In this document: positions 26,516 to 34,222 of the stretch, piece by piece
Layout of the letters: every line of letters starts with the position of its first letter
Numbering within the stretch: the stretch's first letter is position 1
From: Clostridia bacterium
Lineage (GTDB): Bacteria; Bacillota; Clostridia; Christensenellales; Borkfalkiaceae
DNA length: 37,297 nucleotides
Direction of reading: 5' to 3'
Assembly: GCA_017448355.1 (NCBI GenBank)
Contig: JAFSLQ010000056.1
Coordinates: forward strand, 1-37,297
Translations under genes and position numbers: made by a program
The notes under the pieces: generated by a model
Told to the model about the DNA's origin: nothing
The model's database searches: none
Seen by the model: only the letters and a program-made list of their open reading frames with translations

Positions 26516-27502
26516 TTATATTTTATAATACATTTGACTTTTGCTTGTTGGCTTATTCGGAATAGTCATACCAATTAAGCCTGCTTCTAAAGCCGGATTG
26601 AGATAATTTTTTCTAAACGCAATTCTAGATTTTAATCCTAATCTTTCCATAATCATTTGTGCTGATTGCGGATATGCTTCCATAACTTGCATTAGTTTAT
26701 TTATCTGAATATTTATGTGATTATAATGTTCTCTTGAATCATTAACAATATCTTTTATTGCTTTATTTATTACGTCAAGCATAAAGAGAATAAAGGCATT
26801 TGATTTACCTTCGATAGTCGCTTTTGCTATTGCATTGTAATATTCTTCTTGATTATTTTTAATAACACTCTCTATCGGAATATACTTGAATATCGGTTTC
26901 CAACTCGCAAGCAATGCAGTTTGCCAAAGTCTGCCCATTCTTCCGTTACCATCTCTGAAAGGATGAATAAACTCAAATTCGTAATGAAACACACTGGACT
27001 TTATAAGCATTTGAATGTTTGTATTTTTAACCCAATCAAATAATTGGTTAATCAATTCATTTACCATTTGAACCGGTGGCGCTGTATGAACAACATTTCC
27101 ATTTTCATCAAATACGCCAACGTTTCCTGAACGCAAGTTGCCGGCTTCTTCGACTAAATCCCTCATCATAATCCCGTGTATTTTTAATAAATCTTTCAAG
27201 TTGTAAGGATTTACCGAATCTAATTCTTTGTATGCTTCAAAAGCGTTTTTAACTGCAACAATATCTTCTCTCGGACCTAAAACTTTTTTTCCATCAATAA
27301 TATCCGTTACTTGTTCTATGGATAATGTGTTATTTTCGATCGCCAAAGAAGAATGAATACTTTTTATCCTCGATATTTTTCTAAGCCTTGGTAACTTTTC
27401 TAATTCGTTAACATTTGAAAGTTTACCGAGATTTTCCATAATCTCAGTTGATATTTCAAACATTTCATTTGTTATTTCAAAAGGCGGAATATATTTATCC
27501 AT
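26516..27502 (-). CDS. Fic-family AMP-transferase-like protein
   Basis: A Fic protein of about 328 residues. The start is at ATG 27502 (MDKYIPPFEI) after GGAGAT; the frame also extends to 27532. The catalytic motif HPFRDGNGRMGR (from H180) matches HPFx(D/E)GNGRxxR fully. Upstream, SLAIEN (S52 to N57) fits the inhibitory (S/T)xxxE(G/N) helix, so this is a class II Fic enzyme that restrains itself without an antitoxin. The C-terminal 100 residues contain a winged-helix-like region (QVMEAYPQSAQMIMERLG). Fic enzymes typically move AMP onto a target protein; the target here is not evident. It lies beside a tRNA integration scar, suggesting acquisition by transfer. Confidence 0.9.
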   Translation of the reverse strand: MDKYIPPFEITNEMFEISTEIMENLGKLSNVNELEKLPRLRKISRIKSIHSSLAIENNTLSIEQVTDIIDGKKVLGPREDIVAVKNAFEAYKELDSVNPYNLKDLLKIHGIMMRDLVEEAGNLRSGNVGVFDENGNVVHTAPPVQMVNELINQLFDWVKNTNIQMLIKSSVFHYEFEFIHPFRDGNGRMGRLWQTALLASWKPIFKYIPIESVIKNNQEEYYNAIAKATIEGKSNAFILFMLDVINKAIKDIVNDSREHYNHINIQINKLMQVMEAYPQSAQMIMERLGLKSRIAFRKNYLNPALEAGLIGMTIPNKPTSKSQMYYKI

Positions 27503-27789
27503 TTTATATCTCCGATCAAAAACTAAAAACATTATAACACACTAATAACATAAATGCAAGTTCTTATATGTTATTCACATCATTTTTCTATATATTATTA
27601 AACGTCGATTTTCTTTAAAAAGATTAAAATTTGTATAAAAATTTTTGCTCGCATTTCTGCAAGAAAAATGCAGCAAAAATGCAAAAAACGTGCACAGCAC
27701 AAAACAACAGTCTTTAAAAATGGCGGTTTTTTGCTCCAAAAAGCCCGTTTTTTGCTATTTTTTAAATAAAAACGCTTCAATTTCAACCG
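27503..27789. other. Non-coding stretch left of the tRNA block
   Basis: AT-rich and without a believable gene. It contains one GCTCGCAT box at 27647-27654, the same octamer found four times beside the integrase, and several GCAAAAA-like tracts. It ends abruptly at the tRNA-Phe fragment, so it may be the end of an inserted element. Confidence 0.5.
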
Positions 27790-27834
27790 CTGAAAATCCC
27801 TGTGTCGGTGGTTCGACTCCGCCCCGAGGCACCA
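27790..27834 (+). pseudogene. 3' half of tRNA-Phe(GAA), probable attachment-site scar
   Basis: These 45 bp match the tRNA-Phe pattern from the anticodon loop (CTGAAAA) through the variable region, T-arm (stem GGTGG / CCGCC, loop TTCGACT), acceptor strand CCGAGGC and ACCA. The expected 5' acceptor strand GCCTCGG and the D-arm are missing; upstream bases do not pair. This is the appearance of an att core left at the far end of an element integrated into a tRNA gene. It lies 19 bp before tRNA-Thr. Confidence 0.75.
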
Positions 27835-27853
27835 AAAGTTTTTTCGCACCTTT

Positions 27854-27929
27854 GCTGGTGTAGCTCAACTGGCAGAGCAGCTGATTTGTAATCAGCAGGT
27901 TGCGGGTTCGATTCCAGTCACCAGCTCCA
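27854..27929 (+). tRNA. tRNA-Thr(TGT)
   Basis: A 76-nt cloverleaf with encoded CCA. The acceptor arm GCTGGTG pairs with CACCAGC, the anticodon arm CTGAT TTGTAAT-type loop carries TGT, and the T-arm contains GGTTCGATTCC. It is complete and in the same orientation as the next tRNA. Confidence 0.95.
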
Positions 27930-27956
27930 ATCGTTTCCCCTATAAACTTAATATAC

Positions 27957-28040
<84 letters not shown>

Positions 28041-28041
<1 letters not shown>

Positions 28042-28073
28042 AAAAATCGTTAGTATTTTACTAACGATTTTTT
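28041..28073 (+). terminator. Rho-independent terminator of the tRNA operon
   Basis: A 15-bp perfect stem (28041-28055 with 28059-28073, core AATCGTTAGTA) has a 3-base loop and ends in six T residues. It starts at the last base of tRNA-Tyr CCA. Confidence 0.92.
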
Positions 28074-28405
28074 GTATACGCTTTTTCCTTTTGTTTTTAC
28101 TTTTTGTCTAACATCTTCTCCTGCACCATCGTTTTGTTTTAACAATATAATCTTTTTATTTTTAGTTACAACGAAAAATTATTAAGCAATATTCCTCTGT
28201 TAAAGTTCTATCGCTTACCCTGAATTTGTTCCTGAAACGAACTCAAAATCACAACCGACTATAACGCTTTTGCATCAAGTTTTATATCGTTTTTTGCATT
28301 GATTTTTAGCACTTAACTATGCGTAAAATGTCTGAAAAATCCCTAAAACCCGTTTTTGCTCGCATTTTGCTCGCATTTCGCTCGCATTCTGCTCGCATCC
28401 GCCTG
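28074..28405. other. Element-end region before the integrase
   Basis: No coding frame was supported. Apart from the tandem GCTCGCAT boxes at 28355-28398 it is AT-rich, with no clear promoter. It lies where the left end and att site of the right-hand element are expected. Confidence 0.5.
28355..28398. repeat. Four tandem 11-bp direct repeats (GCTCGCAT boxes)
   Basis: GCTCGCAT occurs at 28358, 28369, 28380 and 28391, each box 11 bp from the next, in the form YYYGCTCGCAT. The one-turn phasing and position just outside the integrase stop suggest arm-type binding sites for the recombinase. A fifth box stands at 27647-27654. Confidence 0.8.
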
Positions 28406-29680
28406 TTAATTACTTAATTTTTGGGCTAACTGTTTTGCAATCTTTTGTGCAGTATCAAGGTGTTTCGTGTTCTCAAAGTGGGCGTATATTTTTTGTGTTG
28501 TAAGCACGTTTGAATGTCCTAACCACTCTTTTATGTCTTCCAGATTTACCCCTTCGTGCCTTTGCAATGCGGCGCAACTATGCCTTAAATCGTGAAATCT
28601 GATATACGGCATTTTTATCTTTTTCAAAGCTTTCTCGAATCTTCCCGTTATATAATCCGGTCTCATTATGTCGCCGTTTTCCAGAACACAAACGTAATCT
28701 TCGTATTCCCTGTTATAACAATTCCCGAAAAAAACTTTATTTTCTTCTATCGTCTTTTTCCATTCTTTTAGCCGTTCTTCAATGTTAGAAAACAATGGCA
28801 GCGTTCTGATACTGCTGTTCGTTTTGCCCTTATCTCTTTTTACAACCGAATACTTCCCATCAACTATGCTCATCACGATCGTATGTTTTATTTTTACGGT
28901 TTTAGAATAAAAATCTATGTTTGACCATTTTAACCCAACCACTTCACTTCTTCTTAATCCGTAATACCCTGCTATCAAGACAGGGATTTCCAAAACGTTC
29001 CCTTTCAATTTCTCAAAAAGAAGTTTTAATTGTTCCGCATTATAATAATTACTGATAAACCTATCGACTTTCGGTTTTTCAACAAAGTCCGCAACATTTA
29101 CGGAAACAAGTCTTTGTTTTCTTGCATATTCAAGGCATTTCCTTATGTTTGCATGATACCGAATTACCGTATTAGCCTTTACACGTTGCAATTCTTCGTT
29201 ATAATACTCTTGTATATCATTTTCGGTCAAATCTTGTAGAGTTATTCCTCGTTTATTAAAATACGGTGCTATATTTCTCGTAATTTTGTTTTTATAGCCC
29301 ATATAAGTATTCGGCTCAATGGTGTGTTTTACAATTTCAAGCCACTCGGTAAGATAATCTCCAAACAAAACTTTATCGCTATCTGAATTTGTTTTAGTTT
29401 CCGAAATCGTCCTTTCTTGAATTTTTTTAGGACTTGTTATTGCAGGCTTGTCAGCCAACATATCAGGATCAAATATATTTAGTTCTTTCTTTTTAAATCT
29501 GTTTAATAATTCAGGCTTAAAATTGTTAACGGCAATATCCAAAAGTTTTAATGCTTCTTTTTTATTTCCACGTATTGTCAAATTAGTATTAAACCAAGGC
29601 TCGCATCTTTTACCGTTTTCGTCTTTATATGTAAATATTATGTAATAATAGCCGTGCTTTTCCTGAATTCTCGCCGTCAT
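28406..29680 (-). CDS. int: Tyrosine recombinase (ICE integrase)
   Basis: A 424-residue tyrosine integrase. The N-terminal arm-binding part resembles the AP2-like domain (GYYYIIFTYKDENGKR), the core-binding SAM-like domain covers about 105-200, and the catalytic residues are R243 (GYYGLRRSE), H363 and R366 (FHDLRH), H389 (WLGHSN) and Y399 (KIYAHF). All catalytic positions are intact. It would integrate and, with the excisionase, excise the element that runs to the right. It is transcribed toward the tRNA block, with its end about 365 bp from tRNA-Tyr, the usual layout for an element using a tRNA 3' end as target. The excisionase-like gene starts 13 bp upstream. Confidence 0.95.
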   Translation of the reverse strand: MTARIQEKHGYYYIIFTYKDENGKRCEPWFNTNLTIRGNKKEALKLLDIAVNNFKPELLNRFKKKELNIFDPDMLADKPAITSPKKIQERTISETKTNSDSDKVLFGDYLTEWLEIVKHTIEPNTYMGYKNKITRNIAPYFNKRGITLQDLTENDIQEYYNEELQRVKANTVIRYHANIRKCLEYARKQRLVSVNVADFVEKPKVDRFISNYYNAEQLKLLFEKLKGNVLEIPVLIAGYYGLRRSEVVGLKWSNIDFYSKTVKIKHTIVMSIVDGKYSVVKRDKGKTNSSIRTLPLFSNIEERLKEWKKTIEENKVFFGNCYNREYEDYVCVLENGDIMRPDYITGRFEKALKKIKMPYIRFHDLRHSCAALQRHEGVNLEDIKEWLGHSNVLTTQKIYAHFENTKHLDTAQKIAKQLAQKLSN

Positions 29681-29693
29681 AATTTATTCCCCT

Positions 29694-29909
29694 TCAGATA
29701 ATACCTTCTAAATAATTCAAAACAGATTTTTTAGAAATAAAATATTTTTTCCCGATCATTTTATATTGAATATTATTATTTATTATAAAATCATAGGCGA
29801 ATTTCCGTGATATATTCAAAAACGCACATAATTCTTTAATCGTTAAAATATCCGGACAATTCTTAAAATACCTCATATCTTTCAAACTTATATATTTTTC
29901 TTCTTCCAT
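29694..29909 (-). CDS. xis: Excisionase-family helix-turn-helix protein
   Basis: A 71-residue protein with a MerR/HTH_17-type domain: LTIKELCAFLNISRKFAYDFI is the recognition region and KMIGKKYFISKKSVLNYL is the wing and helix that follow. This matches the Xis-like DNA-bending proteins coded beside tyrosine integrases in Tn916-type elements. It probably directs excision rather than integration. Its stop is only 13 bp before the integrase start, with a weak ribosome site. Confidence 0.85.
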   Translation of the reverse strand: MEEEKYISLKDMRYFKNCPDILTIKELCAFLNISRKFAYDFIINNNIQYKMIGKKYFISKKSVLNYLEGII

Positions 29910-29913
29910 AAAA

Positions 29914-30138
29914 TCACTCCTTTTTATTTTCTACATATTCCTTTAACCGAGCAAATCCTGCCGAAATCAAATCGACTTTCGACAACTTGTGCTTTATTAA
30001 AAACTCTTCTATTTCTTCCGCAAATTTGCGGTCTATACTCGTCCCCCATACCTTGTATTGGGATTTTCTCTCTGTCTTATGTGTTTCTTCGTATTTCCTG
30101 CGGCTTATCCTTGCAGGCGTATTTTCTTTTAATTCCAT
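29914..30138 (-). CDS. Small RHH-like hypothetical protein
   Basis: A 74-residue protein. The second half has a possible ribbon-helix-helix pattern: YKVWGTSIDRKFAEEIEEFL, then KLSKVDLISAGFARLKEYV. The first part is basic (ISRRKYEETHKTERK). It overlaps nothing and lies 4 bp before the excisionase start. It may be a DNA-binding regulator of the excision genes; function is not established. Confidence 0.65.
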   Translation of the reverse strand: MELKENTPARISRRKYEETHKTERKSQYKVWGTSIDRKFAEEIEEFLIKHKLSKVDLISAGFARLKEYVENKKE

Positions 30139-30151
30139 TACCTTTACTCCT

Positions 30152-30289
30152 TTAATCCTGCGACGATACGGCGCAAAGTATCGCGCCGACCGCCGTTGCC
30201 GCTATGTCCGCAAGTATAAGACCAACGCCTAAACCTACGCCCAAAACCTTTCCCGTTACGCATAACGTCTTTTTAAATATGTTTTTCAT
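30152..30289 (-). CDS. Small 45-residue hydrophobic membrane peptide
   Basis: A frame from ATG 30289 (MKNIFKKTLCVTG) to TAA 30152 with a clear AAAGGAG ribosome site about 8 bp before it. A lysine-containing start is followed by one glycine- and alanine-rich transmembrane stretch (VLGVGLGVGLILADIAATAV) and a short hydrophilic end. It lies between the TnpV-like and RHH-like genes and fits their spacing. No family was recognised. Confidence 0.55.
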   Translation of the reverse strand: MKNIFKKTLCVTGKVLGVGLGVGLILADIAATAVGAILCAVSSQD

Positions 30290-30300
30290 AATCTCTCCTT

Positions 30301-30663
30301 TCAGTCTACATAGACTATTTCGTTTAAGATTTCGGTGTCTATCCTATTACGGAGTTCCGTTTCTACCTGTAAATCGTGAATAAAGTCGCCGTTCTTTTTG
30401 TATTGCTCCGACTTCGACAACTTTTCATACATTACGTCATACATTCTTCCCGCCGCTTCATCTATTCCGTGCAAGTATTCGGGTAAATTTTCTATCGCCC
30501 AAAACTTTGCTACGTTGTGTTCTTCGAGATACTTTTTAGCAAGCGTTCCGTATTTGCCGTAAGTGTGTTTTACAGGCTTTACAAGTTTCTGATACAACTT
30601 GACTTCCGCAACGGTTAAGCCTTCCCCTGCGTCTGCTTTTCTTAAAACTTCTTTCGCGTTCAT
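30301..30663 (-). CDS. TnpV-like mobile-element protein
   Basis: About 120 residues. The start is set at ATG 30663 because GGGAGG stands six bases upstream; the frame also extends through a TTG at 30669. The central part (YGKYGTLAKKYLEEHNVAKFWAI) and the end (ETELRNRIDTEILNEIVY) resemble the TnpV proteins of Tn4451-type clostridial elements, whose function is poorly known. A near-perfect promoter lies upstream, so this gene probably starts the transcript that includes the small proteins, xis and int. Confidence 0.75.
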   Translation of the reverse strand: MNAKEVLRKADAGEGLTVAEVKLYQKLVKPVKHTYGKYGTLAKKYLEEHNVAKFWAIENLPEYLHGIDEAAGRMYDVMYEKLSKSEQYKKNGDFIHDLQVETELRNRIDTEILNEIVYVD

Positions 30664-30686
30664 AAGCAACCTCCCTTTTGCCTTCT

Positions 30687-30702
30687 CTCGTATTGATACG
30701 AG
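30687..30702. promoter_or_regulatory. Palindromic operator-like site
   Basis: CTCGTAT-TG-ATACGAG, two 7-bp arms around a 2-bp centre, lies just downstream of the expected transcription start of the promoter at 30714-30742. A bound protein here would block that promoter. The partner is unknown. Confidence 0.5.
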
Positions 30703-30713
30703 ATTGTAACATT

Positions 30714-30742
30714 ATTATACTCACCCGGTTTTTATTTGTCAA
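30714..30742 (-). promoter_or_regulatory. Sigma-A promoter of the TnpV-xis-int transcript
   Basis: On the minus strand TTGACA (30737-30742), a 17-bp spacer and TATAAT (30714-30719) match the consensus fully. The ATG of the TnpV-like gene follows about 50 bp downstream. Confidence 0.88.
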
Positions 30743-30795
30743 GAGATTTTTGAAAGAATAATAAAAAACTTATTTGTAAAGGTAACTTCCGCATT

Positions 30796-33702
30796 TTACC
30801 CCGCAATTAGTGCCGCAATTCCTCTGACAAGCAACGGTGCGGCTATCAGAATTACGAAGATTACAACCATACCTATACAGTAGTTCACAAGCATTTTCTT
30901 TGCCTTTTCCTTTTCCTCGTTCTTCTTCGCAATGATTATCGCTATACCCATAGCAATAGACCACACGCCCGAAGTCGCTAAAAAGACGTAAACCATATAC
31001 GGAGAATACTGCTGAAACAAGTATTCAACGTAGCTAGATACTTCTTCATACTGATTGCCCAAATCCTGCGTATAAGAATATCCGCAGACCGAACAGCGAT
31101 AAGTTCTTTCGACCACGCCGCCGTTGTTATGTTCGCCCACTATTTCAAAAGTATGACCGAAATGCGGGATTGCCGTATCGTACTGATCGCCGCAACGAGT
31201 GCATATATGATGACGATTGCCGTCTTCTTCACAAGTTACCTGTCTCGTTACTTCCGAAATATATTTGTGTCCGAGTGCGGGTATTACGTTCGTTTCGTAT
31301 TCATATCCGCATTTAATACAGGTATGCTTTACGCAACCGTTCTGGGTACAAGTAACGTCTATCGTTCTTTCAGTATAATTATGACCGAGTGCAAGCGTTT
31401 CGTCTGTCTTATACTCGTCTCCGCAGTAAGAACACTTATGCAAGGTATGCCCGCGTTCCGTACAAGTCGGTGCAACGACCGTAGTTTCGTAATTGTGTCC
31501 GTGGGCGGGAATATAGTCCGCATCGTATTCGTAATCGCAGTTCTTACACTCGTAGTGCGTAAATCCTACTTCCGTACAGGTCGGTGCGGTTACCGTCGTC
31601 TTATAACTATGCCCCCTTGCGTTAGTATAATCGTCTCTGAAAGAGTATCCGCATACCGAACAAGTATAAGTGGTATAGCCTCTTTCGGTACAAGTCGGCG
31701 CAGTTGTTTTAGTAGTGTATTTATGACCGCCCTGCGTTATATACTCGGATTTATATTGATGACCGCAAACCTTACAAGTGTAAAGATAATACGCGCCTTC
31801 CGTACAAGTTTCGCCGACTAAAACGCTGTCGTAATCGTGTCCTAATTCATCTACATAATTTGCGTTATACGTTATATCACAGGACAAACATTTATATATT
31901 GTATAGCCCCGTTCCGTGCAAGTCGGCTCTACGACTTCTAAAACTACGAAAGCGTGTGCGATTGTAAAATGATAAGTGCTTGAACGGTTACTGCTGTTCG
32001 TTATAACGAAAGTGTATTCGCCTTCGTCCGAAATCCACGTTCCCTTATCGTAGGGATTATCGTTTAGTCTTCCTGTACTGCTCCCGTCCCACGTTATTCG
32101 GTATTTATTAGTGTTTTTATCTCTTTCTATCGTGGCTGTGGGTGCGGTTACGTTTAATTCTATCCATTTAGTTTCGCTTTTATTTCCAAGCGAGTCCATA
32201 GCGTAAAAATAATATTTACCGTCCGAATCCGTAGTCATTACGCTATACAAATTACTGCTTGCCCTTTCAAATTCCGTCATAAGCGGTGTTTTGTAATAGA
32301 GAAAAGCGACGCTGATGTTATCCGTTGCCCTTACCGTAAAATCGTATTCGGTAGTCTCGTAAAACCCTATTTGAGAACAAGAAATTACGGGTGCGGTGTT
32401 GTCAAGCGTTACCGAATAAGTATCGGACTGATTCCCTGTGCTGTCCGTACAATAGAAATAATATTTTCCGTTAGTAGTGTACTGCGTACCCGCAGAATAC
32501 GTTGTATATGAACTTGTATTCGGTAGTTTTACATACATTGCGCTTATATCCGAAATATCATCGCTCGCCACGAACTTTATATAATCCGCTTTTGTCGAAC
32601 CGCCGTTAGAAACCACGTTTGTTCCGCCGTAAATAGTTGCCGTAGGTTTCTCCGAATCCAATACAATAGTATAAGTATCGCAAATATTACCCGCTTTATC
32701 TACCGCCCGAAACATATACGTTCCGTTCGTAGCGGTAGCGTCTATCGTAGTCTGTTCTGTATAGTTTTGCCAAGTCGTATCCGTCGGGCGTTTATACTGT
32801 ATGTAATTCACGCCGAGTCCAGAGTCGCTTGCCGTTGCAAAAAATGCTCCGTTCGTGCTACCGTTTGAAATCCTTACCCAACCGCTCGTATAAAAATTGA
32901 CTGTCGGTTTCACGGTGTCATAATAGACGTAATATGTTGCGGAAGTATTCCCTGCTCTGTCTTTTGCGTAAAACTGATAAAGACCGTTCGTGCTTCCTGA
33001 CGAAACAGTTTTAGAACTTCCATAAGCCGTCCAACCTGAATCATTCGGACCTTTCATATACAAGTTATCCAAACCGCTTTGTCCGTCTGATGCGGAAACG
33101 GTAAACGCTGAATTGACAACTTTTCCCGTTGTTGATGTTGATGCACCCGATACGCTTGGATTTGTGGTATCAACTACAAAATCAAACGAAGCGGAATAAT
33201 GCACTGAGTCATATTGTCTATTACTAACAAGCCAACCTTCTCCGCCTGCCGTCGTAACCGTGTATGTTCCGTTTGAAAGACCAGATACAGTTATCGTTCC
33301 TGAACCTGACGCGATACTTGTTCCGCTTGAATTTCTAACAATCATAGAACCGGAAGATAAAGTTAAATATACTTCCGAACAACATACATATCCGCCATTT
33401 GGAAACGAATCGTCATATTTCATCTTTGCTTTTATCTTAAAAGTTATTGTTACGTTGCCTGTTCGTCCCGACCTTACAGTTGTAGATAACGTATCCGTTG
33501 CACTACCAAGAGTGCTTGTCGCTGTATTACTTGAATAAGTACTTTCATAACTGAAATGTGCATATAATTCTCGCATAGACGCATTTGAATCTGCGTTTGC
33601 TTTTATAGGATTTAAATTTATTCCTATAAAAAATAATAAAGCAATGCTGAATAATGCGAACAACATTTTACTGATTGCATTTTTTCTTATTGTTTTATTC
33701 AC
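30796..33702 (-). CDS. Large surface protein with Ig-like repeats, zinc-ribbon-like repeats and two C-terminal membrane helices
   Basis: A 968-residue protein with GTG start 33702, preceded by AAAGGAGG; the frame overlaps the VirB4 stop by 8 bp. Residues 1-37 form a signal peptide. About 80-560 carry Ig-like repeats ending in AGNTSATYYVYYD or similar. Residues about 590-880 hold seven copies of a roughly 38-residue unit with the pattern CTERG, C-x-x-C, GH (for example TCTERGYTTYTCSVCG), plus one last CxxC. The final 75 residues have two membrane helices separated by KKNEEKEKAKK. The two-helix end resembles VirB2/TrbC pilin subunits, and the gene directly follows virB4, so a role as pilin-fused adhesin of the conjugation machinery is conceivable. 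The repeats suit metal binding or disulfide pairing. No named family covers the whole protein. Confidence 0.8.
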   Translation of the reverse strand: MNKTIRKNAISKMLFALFSIALLFFIGINLNPIKANADSNASMRELYAHFSYESTYSSNTATSTLGSATDTLSTTVRSGRTGNVTITFKIKAKMKYDDSFPNGGYVCCSEVYLTLSSGSMIVRNSSGTSIASGSGTITVSGLSNGTYTVTTAGGEGWLVSNRQYDSVHYSASFDFVVDTTNPSVSGASTSTTGKVVNSAFTVSASDGQSGLDNLYMKGPNDSGWTAYGSSKTVSSGSTNGLYQFYAKDRAGNTSATYYVYYDTVKPTVNFYTSGWVRISNGSTNGAFFATASDSGLGVNYIQYKRPTDTTWQNYTEQTTIDATATNGTYMFRAVDKAGNICDTYTIVLDSEKPTATIYGGTNVVSNGGSTKADYIKFVASDDISDISAMYVKLPNTSSYTTYSAGTQYTTNGKYYFYCTDSTGNQSDTYSVTLDNTAPVISCSQIGFYETTEYDFTVRATDNISVAFLYYKTPLMTEFERASSNLYSVMTTDSDGKYYFYAMDSLGNKSETKWIELNVTAPTATIERDKNTNKYRITWDGSSTGRLNDNPYDKGTWISDEGEYTFVITNSSNRSSTYHFTIAHAFVVLEVVEPTCTERGYTIYKCLSCDITYNANYVDELGHDYDSVLVGETCTEGAYYLYTCKVCGHQYKSEYITQGGHKYTTKTTAPTCTERGYTTYTCSVCGYSFRDDYTNARGHSYKTTVTAPTCTEVGFTHYECKNCDYEYDADYIPAHGHNYETTVVAPTCTERGHTLHKCSYCGDEYKTDETLALGHNYTERTIDVTCTQNGCVKHTCIKCGYEYETNVIPALGHKYISEVTRQVTCEEDGNRHHICTRCGDQYDTAIPHFGHTFEIVGEHNNGGVVERTYRCSVCGYSYTQDLGNQYEEVSSYVEYLFQQYSPYMVYVFLATSGVWSIAMGIAIIIAKKNEEKEKAKKMLVNYCIGMVVIFVILIAAPLLVRGIAALIAG

Positions 33703-34095
33703 TTTTTACCTCCTTTTTTTGTTTTTGACTGTCGTCGAATAACGCCATAGAGTTTTCGCCCGTTATTATCCTTACGCAAGTCCTTAATTCCGTCGAGCCT
33801 ATAAAGAACGCCTGTCCTGTTCCTGCCGATATTATCATTCGTTGTTCTTCGTCGTTAAAACTGTCTCCTGCCGAATATACGTCCAGAACGTCTTTCATAT
33901 CAGGTGCGGACAACTTAAAAATAAAGGTGTATTGACTATTCTTTATAATCGCCGTTGTCTTTCCTCTTAACTCTTCGTTAGCGTTCCAATCGGCTATATT
34001 CTGCGTTGCCGGTATGAAACTACCGCCGTATTTACGAATACGCTTACTCATAGAAAAGAAAAAGTCGAGTGCGATAGGAAATTTTGCGTCAATGA
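33695..34095 (-). CDS. virB4: VirB4-type conjugation ATPase, 3' exon
   Basis: The C-terminal part of the ATPase, after the group II intron. The frame starts at 34095, with no need for a start codon, because joining exon 1 (ending CAC TTA T) to this exon (TC ATT GAC) restores ADEAHLFIDAKFP and then ALDFFFSMSKRIRKYGG. It contains GGSFIPATQNIADW, a typical VirB4/TraE C-terminal motif, and the end of the nucleotide-binding fold. An internal ATG at 34051 may be mistaken for a start. The enzyme powers DNA and protein transfer by the type IV secretion system. Its stop overlaps the 968-residue protein gene. Confidence 0.88.
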
Positions 34096-34147
34096 ATAGC
34101 GATAGGTAACTCTTTGAGTAACTCTCCGAGTTTTCCCCCGCTCCACA

Positions 34148-34175
34148 CCGTGCGTGATGCTTTCACATCACACGG
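34148..34175 (-). ncRNA. Group II intron domain V hairpin
   Basis: The minus-strand hairpin contains the GAAA terminal loop, a 5-bp upper stem, a two-base CG bulge and a lower CCGTG/CACGG stem, the catalytic core of the ribozyme. It ends about 50 nt before the 3' splice site, as expected for domains V plus VI. Confidence 0.85.
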
Positions 34176-34222
34176 CGTTCCATCATTCTTATTAAAATTT
34201 TCAATATATCTAATTTACAAAT

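Noticed and set aside
27598-27849. Minus-strand frame of 83 codons
   Set aside because: It is antisense to the tRNA-Phe fragment and contains the well-known antisense-tRNA motif (ESNHRHRDFQ); it is an artefact.
28330-28350. CTGAAAAATCCC stretch similar to the tRNA-Phe core
   Set aside because: The match is about 11 bases with an extra A and no T-arm follows, so a second att core is not supported.
28355-28398. CRISPR-like array
   Set aside because: The repeat period is only 11 bp with no spacers and no cas genes nearby.
30536-30742. Minus-strand frame of 68 codons
   Set aside because: It overlaps the promoter and the start of the TnpV-like gene in another frame and has no ribosome site.
31129-31821. 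Plus-strand frame of 230 codons
   Set aside because: It is the antisense of the zinc-ribbon repeats, kept open by repeat periodicity and without a ribosome site.
33695-34051. Independent 118-residue protein starting at ATG 34051
   Set aside because: Upstream in the same frame the VirB4 motif continues to the intron 3' splice site, so this is an exon and not a separate gene.
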